In this document: positions 6,287 to 12,578 of the stretch, in pieces | Position numbering within the stretch: position 1 is the first letter of the stretch | How the letters are laid out: each line of letters begins with the position of its first letter | Made by a program: the position numbers and the translations under genes | From: CAYTQK01 sp964439745 | GTDB lineage: Bacteria > Desulfobacterota > Desulfobacteria > Desulfobacterales > Desulfosudaceae | DNA: 21,460 nucleotides | Assembly: GCA_964439745.1 (NCBI GenBank) | Contig: CAYTQK010000014.1 | Location: 1 to 21,460 of the forward strand | Reading direction: 5' to 3' | Notes under the pieces: generated by a model | Seen by the model: the letters and a program-made list of their open reading frames with translations, nothing else | What the model was told of the DNA's origin: nothing | The model's database searches: none

Positions 6287-8412
6287 TTGCCCCTCCTTCC
6301 ATCTTCTTCGGGCAGGGTGTCTTCATCGACTTTTTTGACGGTTACGAAATGTTCCTGAAAGGCCACGGCACCCCCGGCCTGGTCCCAGATTTCATTGCCC
6401 CGGGGCATGAACCGGTTATCCGCCAGCCCCCGGCCTCTGGCCCGGCTTTCCACCGGCAGGCGATGGCCGAAGCCGTGAATCGTAAAGACGGCATCCGGAT
6501 GCATCTGGTCGGTCACCCGGGCCCGGATCCGCTCGGTATACCCGTCGGCACTGCCCACTTCCACCAGGTCTTCGTCGGCGATGCCCAGCTTTTCGGCCGC
6601 TTGGTCATTGATCCAGAGAACATTTTCCGGCATCTGCTCAAACAGCAGGGGGTTATTGACCGTATGTCCCTGGGTGTGCACGCCGCAGCGTCCGAACGTC
6701 AACCGGAAGGTCCCCCGCGGCGGCCGGACCGGCGATTCGTAGGGTGCCAGGGAAGGCAGGCCCTGTTCCTCCAGGCGCTGGCTGATGATTTCGATTTTAC
6801 CGGAAGGCGTTTTAAAGGTCATGCTGTCCCGGTTTCGGTAGAGGGGCTTTTCTCCCAGCATGACCACCCCCTGGTCGTCAAAATCGCTGATCTGGACACC
6901 GGTTCCCTGGAGCTGGAAATTCCAGATATCCTCGACGGATTCATACACCAGTTCCTTGAGCCCCAGCCGCCCGGCCAGACCGGAGACGATCTCCCAGTCG
7001 GCCCGGGTATCATACCGGGGTTCCACCGCCCGCCGGCGCATGAACAGGTAGGGAACCAGGTCGTTTTTGCAGGCCAGGATGCTTTCCCGCTCCGGGTAGG
7101 GCGACAGGGGCAGAACCACGTCGGCATACCAGGCCGTGTCCGACCAGGAAAAGGTGACCGAGACGAGCAGGTCCAGGTTATCGAAGACCTTCAGCAGGTG
7201 ATCGGGATCGGCGCACCCCATGAGGGGGTCATGCCGCCAGGCAAAATAGGCCTTGACGGGGTAGGGGTCCTGGGTTTCCACGGCCTTGTATGCCAGGTGG
7301 GTGATACCGGGGCCGGCTTCGAAATGGGGATATTTCCAGCCGGCGCCGTCCGCCCTTTTTTCCGCGGGTTTTTCATAAAGGTCCATGAATTTCTGGAGTC
7401 CCGGATGATCATAGTCCGCCGGCTTGTTGGTGAGGGGCAGGCCGCCTTTGGCGCCGATGGACCCCAGCAGGGCATTTATAATGTAAATGGTCCGGGAGAC
7501 ATAGAAGGAATTTTTGTACCGGGCCGTCATCCATCCGGGATGCCACAGTACCGCCGGGGCGGCTTCGGCCAGTTCCCGGACAAATCCCCGGATTCGACTG
7601 GCCGCCACCCCGGTCTCCTTTTCCGCCCATTCCGGCGTACTCAACCGGACGAAATCTTTTAACCGGTCAAAATCCGCCACGTGTTTTTCCACAAAGTCGG
7701 CATCATACAGTTTTTTGTCGATGAGTTCATGGATGACGGCCAGGTTGAAGGCATAGTCCGTGCCCGGCCGGACCCGGAAGAAGTTGTGGGACTTGGTGGC
7801 CGAGACGGTGCTGCGGATATCGATCACTGACAGGCGGCAGCCCTGGTCCATGGCGGCGGTCAGCTCGTTGACTTCCCGCACGTTGATGGCTTCAAACAGG
7901 TTGCGGGTCTGCAGCACCACGTGGCGGGCGTTGGCCAGGTCATAAACGACCCCTTTACGGCCCGCGCCGAAAACCGACAGGGCCGCGTGCTGCACGTTCC
8001 GGGCGCAGGAACCGTCGTGGTTGCAATAATTGGGGGTACCCAGGCCGCGCAGAAAGGCCCGGTGCATGTCCCGGAAGGGCCCGCCCCGATCGGTCAGCAG
8101 CAGACTGCGGGGACCGTATTGCTCGAAAATTTTCGTCAGTTTTTCGGCCACATAATCAAAGGCTTCCTCCCAGGTGACCCGGCGCCACCGGCCTTCTCCA
8201 CGGCTGCCCTGCCGAATCAACGGGGACCGGGGACGCTCCGGATCTTCCACCAGGGCGATGCCGGCAGCTCCCCGGGCGCAAATCCCCCTGCTCATGCCCG
8301 GGGCATGCGGATTTCCCCGCAGGCTGAGCAGCCGGCCGTCTTCGGCTTCCGCCATGATCGGGCACCGGACTGTACACATGCCGCATACGCTGTAAACCGT
8401 CTTATACGCCAT
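6283..8412 (-). CDS. Molybdopterin oxidoreductase catalytic subunit, DMSO reductase superfamily, cytoplasmic
   Basis: A 709-residue catalytic subunit. The N-terminus binds one [4Fe-4S] cluster (C10, C13, C17, C45) and is followed by the family's RP-x-SPLIR and WEEA segments. NHDGSC puts Cys136 four residues after His132, as in the PsrA/PhsA/ArrA/TtrA group, where the Cys is the metal ligand; a formate-dehydrogenase Cys/Sec-His pair is not seen. RPGTDYAFNLA (215-225) and a C-terminal molydop-binding domain with NPLLF and HGFGH complete the fold. There is no twin-arginine signal, unlike exported thiosulfate, polysulfide or arsenate reductases. GGGAGG sits eight bases before the ATG. It is the first gene of an operon with the ferredoxin and flavin subunits. 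Mo versus W and the substrate (a sulfur compound, formate, or a hydratase-like reaction) are unresolved. Confidence 0.88.
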   Translation of the reverse strand: MAYKTVYSVCGMCTVRCPIMAEAEDGRLLSLRGNPHAPGMSRGICARGAAGIALVEDPERPRSPLIRQGSRGEGRWRRVTWEEAFDYVAEKLTKIFEQYGPRSLLLTDRGGPFRDMHRAFLRGLGTPNYCNHDGSCARNVQHAALSVFGAGRKGVVYDLANARHVVLQTRNLFEAINVREVNELTAAMDQGCRLSVIDIRSTVSATKSHNFFRVRPGTDYAFNLAVIHELIDKKLYDADFVEKHVADFDRLKDFVRLSTPEWAEKETGVAASRIRGFVRELAEAAPAVLWHPGWMTARYKNSFYVSRTIYIINALLGSIGAKGGLPLTNKPADYDHPGLQKFMDLYEKPAEKRADGAGWKYPHFEAGPGITHLAYKAVETQDPYPVKAYFAWRHDPLMGCADPDHLLKVFDNLDLLVSVTFSWSDTAWYADVVLPLSPYPERESILACKNDLVPYLFMRRRAVEPRYDTRADWEIVSGLAGRLGLKELVYESVEDIWNFQLQGTGVQISDFDDQGVVMLGEKPLYRNRDSMTFKTPSGKIEIISQRLEEQGLPSLAPYESPVRPPRGTFRLTFGRCGVHTQGHTVNNPLLFEQMPENVLWINDQAAEKLGIADEDLVEVGSADGYTERIRARVTDQMHPDAVFTIHGFGHRLPVESRARGRGLADNRFMPRGNEIWDQAGGAVAFQEHFVTVKKVDEDTLPEEDGRRGK

Positions 8413-8426
8413 CTTTGCAAACCTCC

Positions 8427-8618
8427 CTATCCCGGATATTTCATGAAATTTTTCGACATTTCTAAATTTTCATATCGTGAAATATCCGGGTTATAAACAC
8501 CATGTTCATTTGGATTAATACTTTCTGCCACCAGGCCGGGCTGCCAGGGCGACAAAGGGCTAGCTTCCAACCGGAACCGGTCGTAAGGCCGAACAGCAGG
8601 CAAACCGACCAGCGCCTG
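8427..8618 (-). other. Open frame of 64 codons without start; possible 3' remnant of a gene
   Basis: On the minus strand the frame from 8618 to the TAG at 8427 is open and reads as a plausible soluble protein end, including PYDRFRLEASPLSPWQPGL and ending NFMKYPG. No ATG or ribosome site is available at its front, since a TGA precedes it directly. It ends just before the ribosome site of the molybdopterin gene. It may be the decayed end of a former first gene of the operon, or chance. The 13-bp inverted repeat lies within it. Confidence 0.2.
8431..8490. promoter_or_regulatory. 13-bp perfect inverted repeat upstream of the molybdoenzyme operon
   Basis: CCCGGATATTTCA (8431-8443) is exactly complementary to 8478-8490. 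The left arm also sits in a self-symmetric 12-mer, ATTTCATGAAAT (8438-8449). The right arm abuts a weak minus-strand -10 (8495-8490), so the pair could be two operator sites at the transcription start or the stem of a 5' leader hairpin with a 34-base loop. It ends 18 bases before the molybdopterin gene start. Confidence 0.6.
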
Positions 8619-8804
8619 TCATAAAATGAAAATAACTGGCAAAAATCATACCAGGATAAAATTATGATATCGATTGATACAAAAGCATGGCACCGGGCAG
8701 AAAAATAAATTTTATAATAAATTCAGGGTTAAAAAATTATGCTGTAAATTTTGAACCTGCTTTTTGAAAAAGAAAATCGATTATGGTGCAATAAAAATGT
8801 ATCA

Positions 8805-8824
8805 TAGCAATAAATTTTTTGCTA
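8805..8824. promoter_or_regulatory. 20-bp near-perfect palindrome, candidate enhancer site
   Basis: TAGCAA (8805-8810) and TTGCTA (8819-8824) are complementary, and the inner bases pair too except 8811/8818. A second GCAATAAA (8788-8795) lies 19 bases to the left of the same octamer here. The site is about 190 bases upstream of the sigma-54 promoter, a normal distance for an NtrC-type upstream activating sequence. Binding by the regulator encoded at 12575 is a guess. Confidence 0.35.
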
Positions 8825-8903
8825 AAAAGAATTCTATTATGTTTTGACAGGTTATCCCAGGGTGCCAGAAAAATATATCACTTGGGATTGACATTATTCC
8901 GGA

Positions 8904-8957
8904 TCAGCACATCAGCGGCCAGGTAAAGGTCGGTGGCCGGCGGTTTTCTTTCGACAT
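8904..8957 (-). other. Tiny open frame behind a strong ribosome site (17 codons)
   Basis: On the minus strand AAAGGAGG precedes ATG by two bases, which is unusually close, and a 17-codon frame follows (MSKENRRPPTFTWPLMC). The neighbouring frame continues open to a TGA at 8878 and also looks protein-like (ERKPPATDLYLAADVLIRN). This may be a leader peptide for the molybdoenzyme transcript or a frameshifted remnant of a small gene. The strong ribosome site is the only firm evidence. Confidence 0.2.
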
Positions 8958-9009
8958 AACCTCCTTTTTTTAAATAACATTATTATTTTTTACCCTTTTG
9001 TTTGCAAAA

Positions 9010-9025
9010 TGGCACATCCTTTGCT
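9010..9025 (+). promoter_or_regulatory. Consensus sigma-54 (-24/-12) promoter
   Basis: TGGCAC, five bases, then TTGCT matches the RpoN consensus TGGCAC-N5-TTGCW at every conserved position, with GG (9011-9012) and GC (9023-9024) at the obligatory spacing. Transcription should begin near 9036, before the AAGGAGG and GTG start of the TauE gene at 9084. Expression would need an AAA+ activator, and one is encoded at the end of the same gene run. Confidence 0.85.
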
Positions 9026-9083
9026 CCGGTTTTGGCCAAACCACGGTGTTTCATTTACTATTCACAGGTCAAGGAGGTTTGTC

Positions 9084-10250
9084 GTGAGCAGACAGCACAA
9101 GATTTTTATTCTACTGGGTTTATTACTCTTCATAGGGATTGTTGTTCCGCTGCTTTCCCCGGTCGGGGCAGCGGCCGATTCACTGGAAACAGCCATCGCG
9201 GCGACACCGACAGGCACCGGTCCCGGTGAAATTGATGCCGCCGCCCCCACCGGATTTCTGGATATTCCCGGCGCGCCGTCGCCCGCCCTGATCATCGCCT
9301 TTTTATGGGCCGTCTGGGTGGGCTGGATTTTTTCCACCGTGGGCGCCTTCGGCGGGATTATGTCCGGGGTGGGCCATATCACGGTTTTCGGGCTGGCTGA
9401 TTACGGCAAGACCTTTCAAAAGTCATCGCCTTTGCTCAACAAGGTGATCACCGACAGCATCCGCGTGTCCAACCAGTGGATGGTCGGTTTAAGCGCCCTG
9501 GTGGGCAGTGTCAACTATTTCCGTATGGGCCGCCTGGTTCTGCCCCTGGGCATCGCCCTGGCCATCGGCTCGGTCTCCGGCAGCTACCTGATTCCCGTTA
9601 TCACTGCCGGCAAAATTTCCCTGGAAGCCTATCTCGGTTATTTTGGTATCATTGTCTTTATCATTGGCGGATTTTTGTTCTATGAAACCACCCCGAGGGG
9701 ACAGCGCCGGAAAAAAGCAGCCAAGGAGGCGGCCGAGGCTTTTGAAAACGCGCACATCAAAAAAAACGCCACGGTAAGCAAGGAAGAGAGCGGCGTCAAG
9801 GTCCTGCAGTGGTCGCTGAAAAAAATCCGGTTCTCTTTTTACGGCGTGGAGTTCAGCTTCCGGCCGATCATCCCGGTTATCGGCGGCTTTGGCATCGCTG
9901 GCATCGCCTCTTTTATAGGCGTGGGCGGCGGTTTTCTGTTTGTTCCGTTTCTGACCAGCATTGCCGGTCTGCCCATGTTCCTGGTTGCCGGCACCTCTTC
10001 TCTGGCGGTTCTCATCGGCATGGTCACCAGTCTTTTTACCTACATGGTAATGAAAGGCGTGCCGGTGTTCTGGCCCCTGATCGGGATTGAACTGGTGGGG
10101 GTTTTTGTCGGCTCCATGATCGGCCCCCGAACATCGAAATATATCCCCGACATCTGGTTAAAGCGTTTGTTTGTGGTGCTGGCCCTTTATGTCGGCCTGC
10201 GTTACACCACCAAGGGCTTTCTGGGCTTCAGCGTGGTGCCGCCGTTTTAA
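9084..10250 (+). CDS. TauE/SafE-family anion exporter (probable sulfite or organosulfonate permease)
   Basis: A 388-residue integral membrane protein with an N-terminal hydrophobic segment (about 7-30), a 30-residue Ala/Pro-rich linker, and two repeated TauE halves. The halves are GAFGGIMSGVGHIT (87-100) and SFIGVGGGFLFVPFL (276-290) with AGTSSLAVL after the second. A charged cytoplasmic loop (about 204-245) joins them. The family (PF01925) exports sulfite, sulfoacetate and similar anions; which one here is not readable. An ATG at 9009 would give 25 more residues, but it lies upstream of the predicted transcription start, inside the sigma-54 promoter. GTG at 9084, six bases after AAGGAGG, is therefore the start. 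It is the first gene of the sigma-54 operon. Confidence 0.85.
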   Translation: MSRQHKIFILLGLLLFIGIVVPLLSPVGAAADSLETAIAATPTGTGPGEIDAAAPTGFLDIPGAPSPALIIAFLWAVWVGWIFSTVGAFGGIMSGVGHITVFGLADYGKTFQKSSPLLNKVITDSIRVSNQWMVGLSALVGSVNYFRMGRLVLPLGIALAIGSVSGSYLIPVITAGKISLEAYLGYFGIIVFIIGGFLFYETTPRGQRRKKAAKEAAEAFENAHIKKNATVSKEESGVKVLQWSLKKIRFSFYGVEFSFRPIIPVIGGFGIAGIASFIGVGGGFLFVPFLTSIAGLPMFLVAGTSSLAVLIGMVTSLFTYMVMKGVPVFWPLIGIELVGVFVGSMIGPRTSKYIPDIWLKRLFVVLALYVGLRYTTKGFLGFSVVPPF

Positions 10251-10352
10251 ACCCGGCAGACGATTGGCCGCGGCCGGCGGTAAAAGGGACTGCCCCGCTG
10301 CTGGCGGCGGCGTAGCCGCACTTGACAACTTGATTCATATCCGGGTGACACC

Positions 10353-10919
10353 ATGATCTATTATATTGACATGTTCCTGATATCATTTTACCGGGCCTTT
10401 GCGACGCCGATCATCGGATATCTTTTCGGTACCTTCTGTCTCTGCCTGCTCTGTGTCCTGGTCGGCCGGGCGACGTATGGACTGCTCTCATTGTGGAATC
10501 ACCAGTGGCTTGAGACCCATCACCGGGAGATGATCCGCATGCACAACCTGTCTTTGAAGGCGCTCTCCTTCAAAAACAAGAACGCCTACAAGGCCTGTAA
10601 CAAGGAAGCCAACGAGGCCTTTGGCAGATTCTTTTTTTCGCAGATGGCCATGGGCATGTCCATGCTCTGGCCGGTGCCTTTTGCCCTGGCCTGGATGGAC
10701 CTGCGGTTTGCCGCGGTGACTTTCCCGGTGTGGGGGACAGGCCATTCAATCGGATACCTGGCCACATTTATTCCGCTGTTCCTTCTGGTTAATATCCTGT
10801 TTGCGGCAGTGAAACGAAAAATCCGGGTTGTTTCCGCTGACCGCCGGGGGGAAGACAGGCCCACCGAAGAGATGATGACCCTGGCCGATCTGGTGCCGGA
10901 ACCAGTCACCCGGAAATAA
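10353..10919 (+). CDS. Hypothetical membrane protein, 188 aa, three-helix topology
   Basis: An unrecognised inner-membrane protein. A first hydrophobic helix (about 16-45, Cys-rich: CLCLLC) is followed by a long charged amphipathic stretch (about 50-90, many Lys, His and Asn), then hydrophobic segments at about 93-117 and 131-152. A charged cytoplasmic tail ends the protein. A helix, a polar hairpin and two more helices recalls the Oxa1/DUF106 fold class, but I see no diagnostic motif, so this is only a suggestion. It lies 102 bases after the TauE gene, without a clear terminator between, and 16 bases before the next gene, so it belongs to the sigma-54 operon. The ribosome site (GGGTG) is weak. 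A partner of the exporter or of the sensor kinase is an inference. Confidence 0.7.
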   Translation: MIYYIDMFLISFYRAFATPIIGYLFGTFCLCLLCVLVGRATYGLLSLWNHQWLETHHREMIRMHNLSLKALSFKNKNAYKACNKEANEAFGRFFFSQMAMGMSMLWPVPFALAWMDLRFAAVTFPVWGTGHSIGYLATFIPLFLLVNILFAAVKRKIRVVSADRRGEDRPTEEMMTLADLVPEPVTRK

Positions 10920-10935
10920 GCGGCAGAATAGTTTC

Positions 10936-11421
10936 GTGAAACGTAAAACCACCTTTCTCATCGTTGCTGCGGCCCTGCTGACGGCCGCGCTGCCGGCCGG
11001 TGCCACCCAGACCCACGGTGACCCGGAAGGGCTGATTGTGCACCAGTTTTCCCATGTCTTTTTCTTTGTTTCCATGGGCTTTCTCATCTACTGGATCCGC
11101 ACCAGCGGTCTGCACCGGCAGCCCGGGTGGCGGTATATCCAGTATGCCGCCGTCCTGTTCATGGTCTGGACCATGGACGCCTTTGCGACCCATTTGATGG
11201 ATGAGCATTACCTGTGGGTTACCCTGACCCGGACCGGTCCCTGGCAGGTACAGATCGAAGCCCGGAACCTGTCGGTCGCCGTGGTCTATTACCTGGCCAA
11301 AATGGATCATCTCTGGTGTGTTCCGGCCTTGCTGTTCATGTATCTGGGCTTACGACGCTTGAACCTGGAAGACCGCTCAGACCGGCCGTCTTCGCAAAAA
11401 ACCGGGGGAGGCGAGTCATGA
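10936..11421 (+). CDS. Hypothetical His-rich membrane protein, 161 aa, with signal peptide
   Basis: It starts at GTG with a classic signal sequence (MKRKTTFLIVAAALLTAALP, probable cleavage after about residue 23), then has three hydrophobic segments at about 38-55, 66-84 and 115-138. Histidines recur at membrane borders: H27, H36, H40 (VHQFSH), H86, H91 and H125 (MDHLW). That pattern is seen in haem- or metal-binding membrane proteins, but no known motif is complete. No alternative ATG offers the signal peptide. Its TGA overlaps the ATG of the kinase gene, so the two are translationally coupled. A sensor partner of the kinase, perhaps a membrane redox or ligand sensor, is the most natural reading; I do not recognise the family. 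Confidence 0.7.
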   Translation: MKRKTTFLIVAAALLTAALPAGATQTHGDPEGLIVHQFSHVFFFVSMGFLIYWIRTSGLHRQPGWRYIQYAAVLFMVWTMDAFATHLMDEHYLWVTLTRTGPWQVQIEARNLSVAVVYYLAKMDHLWCVPALLFMYLGLRRLNLEDRSDRPSSQKTGGGES

Positions 11422-12578
11422 GCGCTACCCTGACCTCCTTGCCTATCTGGTTCGTGGACACGGCCGGTTCGGTTGCCATGATCGTGCTTTCCTTTCTGTG
11501 CATCTGGCATATCCGCCAGCTCAGCCGCCGGGCCCCGGAAAATGTTATCTGGACCTACCTGTCATGGTTCTCTTACTGCCTGGGGGGATTTGCCGTTTCC
11601 CGGTCCGCCGGCCATATCCTCAAACAGCTGCTGATCCTGTCGGACAACCCGGAAACCTGGGCCCTGATAAGTCCATACAGCGGCGGCATCAATACCTTTC
11701 TGCTGATTATCGTGGCCGCCATCACCCTGTATTTCAAACGGGTCTGGCAGACTTACAGCCAGGTTGCGGCCGATCAAACCGCCCTGCAGCAGGCCCATGC
11801 CCGGGTCCTGGATCTCAATGAAACCCTGGAAAAACGGGTTATGGAGCGAAGCCGGGCCCTGGCCCAATCGGAAAAACAGATCGCCCAGGCGGACAAGCTG
11901 GCCTCCATCGGCCAGTTGTCCTCGGGGATCGCCCATGAAATCAACAATCCCCTGGGTATCATCCTGGGCTATACCCAGCTGCTGGCCCGCAGCGAGGAGC
12001 CGGGTTCACAAAAGCATGAAGATTTAAAAATCATCGAACGGAATGTCAAGGCCTGTAAGGCGATCGTCGAGGACCTGCTCAACTTTGCCAGAAGCTCCCG
12101 GCCGAAACAGAGCCGGGTCCAATTGAACGAACTGATTGATGATGTACTGACCTTTGTGCAGCGGCGGTCGGGACTGGATGATCTTTCGATTGTCAAAGAA
12201 TATGATCCGACCACCCCGGAGATGATCCTGGACGGTGAAAAAATCAAGCAGGTCCTGATCAACCTGCTGATGAACGCCCAGCATGCCACCGGCAACAAGG
12301 GCACCATCGTTATCGGCACCGGCTATGACGCCGCCAACAGCCGGGTGCAGATCCGTATCAAAGATGACGGATACGGTATTGACAGTGAAAACGTCAGCCG
12401 GATTTTTGATCCCTTTTTTACTACCAAGCCGACCGGGGAAGGGACCGGCCTCGGTCTGGCCGTCAGTTATGGAATTATCAACAGCCACGGCGGGCAGATC
12501 GACGTTTCCAGCGAGCCCGGGCGCGGTACTGAATTTGTCATTACCCTGCCGGTAACCGGAAACCAGGAAATCCCATGA
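11418..12578 (+). CDS. Membrane sensor histidine kinase (HisKA/HATPase) of the sigma-54 operon
   Basis: A 386-residue kinase. Hydrophobic segments at about 10-30, 45-62 and 90-106 form the membrane sensor. A coiled coil (about 115-160) leads to the HisKA domain with the phospho-acceptor His173 in IAHEINNPLG. The HATPase domain shows the N box (NLLMNAQHA), G1 (DDGYGI), F box (FDPFFTTK) and G2 (GTGLGLA). It should phosphorylate the NtrC-type regulator encoded next. The start is the ATG at 11418, six bases after GGGGGAGG and overlapping the stop of the His-rich membrane protein; an upstream ATG in the same frame would run through that gene. The end overlaps the regulator start by four bases (ATGA). 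The signal sensed is unknown. Confidence 0.92.
   Translation: MSATLTSLPIWFVDTAGSVAMIVLSFLCIWHIRQLSRRAPENVIWTYLSWFSYCLGGFAVSRSAGHILKQLLILSDNPETWALISPYSGGINTFLLIIVAAITLYFKRVWQTYSQVAADQTALQQAHARVLDLNETLEKRVMERSRALAQSEKQIAQADKLASIGQLSSGIAHEINNPLGIILGYTQLLARSEEPGSQKHEDLKIIERNVKACKAIVEDLLNFARSSRPKQSRVQLNELIDDVLTFVQRRSGLDDLSIVKEYDPTTPEMILDGEKIKQVLINLLMNAQHATGNKGTIVIGTGYDAANSRVQIRIKDDGYGIDSENVSRIFDPFFTTKPTGEGTGLGLAVSYGIINSHGGQIDVSSEPGRGTEFVITLPVTGNQEIP

Larger units (their letters stand above)
8413..9009. other. AT-rich divergent intergenic region, about 0.6 kb
   Basis: This spacer separates the molybdoenzyme operon (left) from the sigma-54 operon (right). It holds the inverted repeat at 8431-8490, a GC-rich island at about 8525-8620, an AT-rich stretch with a 20-bp palindrome at 8805-8824, a second GC-rich patch at about 8895-8945 and a strong minus-strand ribosome site near 8960. 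No tRNA or recognised riboswitch was found. A weak minus-strand -10 (TATAAC, 8495-8490) with TTAATC 17 bases upstream may start the molybdoenzyme transcript. Confidence 0.6.

Noticed and set aside
6349..7662. 437-codon plus-strand open frame opposite the molybdopterin subunit
   Set aside because: Same reason: a shadow of a real gene with unnatural composition and no family motif.
8525..8635. Molybdenum-cofactor or cyclic-di-GMP riboswitch in the GC-rich island
   Set aside because: Short complementary pieces exist (GGTCG/CGACC, CAGGC/GCCTG) but no known riboswitch core could be laid on it; left as an unstructured island unless a covariance search says otherwise.
8844..8916. Sigma-70 promoters from the two TTGACA boxes at 8844 and 8888
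   Set aside because: Neither has a -10 hexamer at acceptable spacing; the AT-rich TATATC is 24 bases from the first box.
9009..9083. Upstream ATG start for the TauE protein
   Set aside because: It lies within the sigma-54 promoter, upstream of the predicted transcription start, and has no ribosome site; GTG at 9084 has AAGGAGG.
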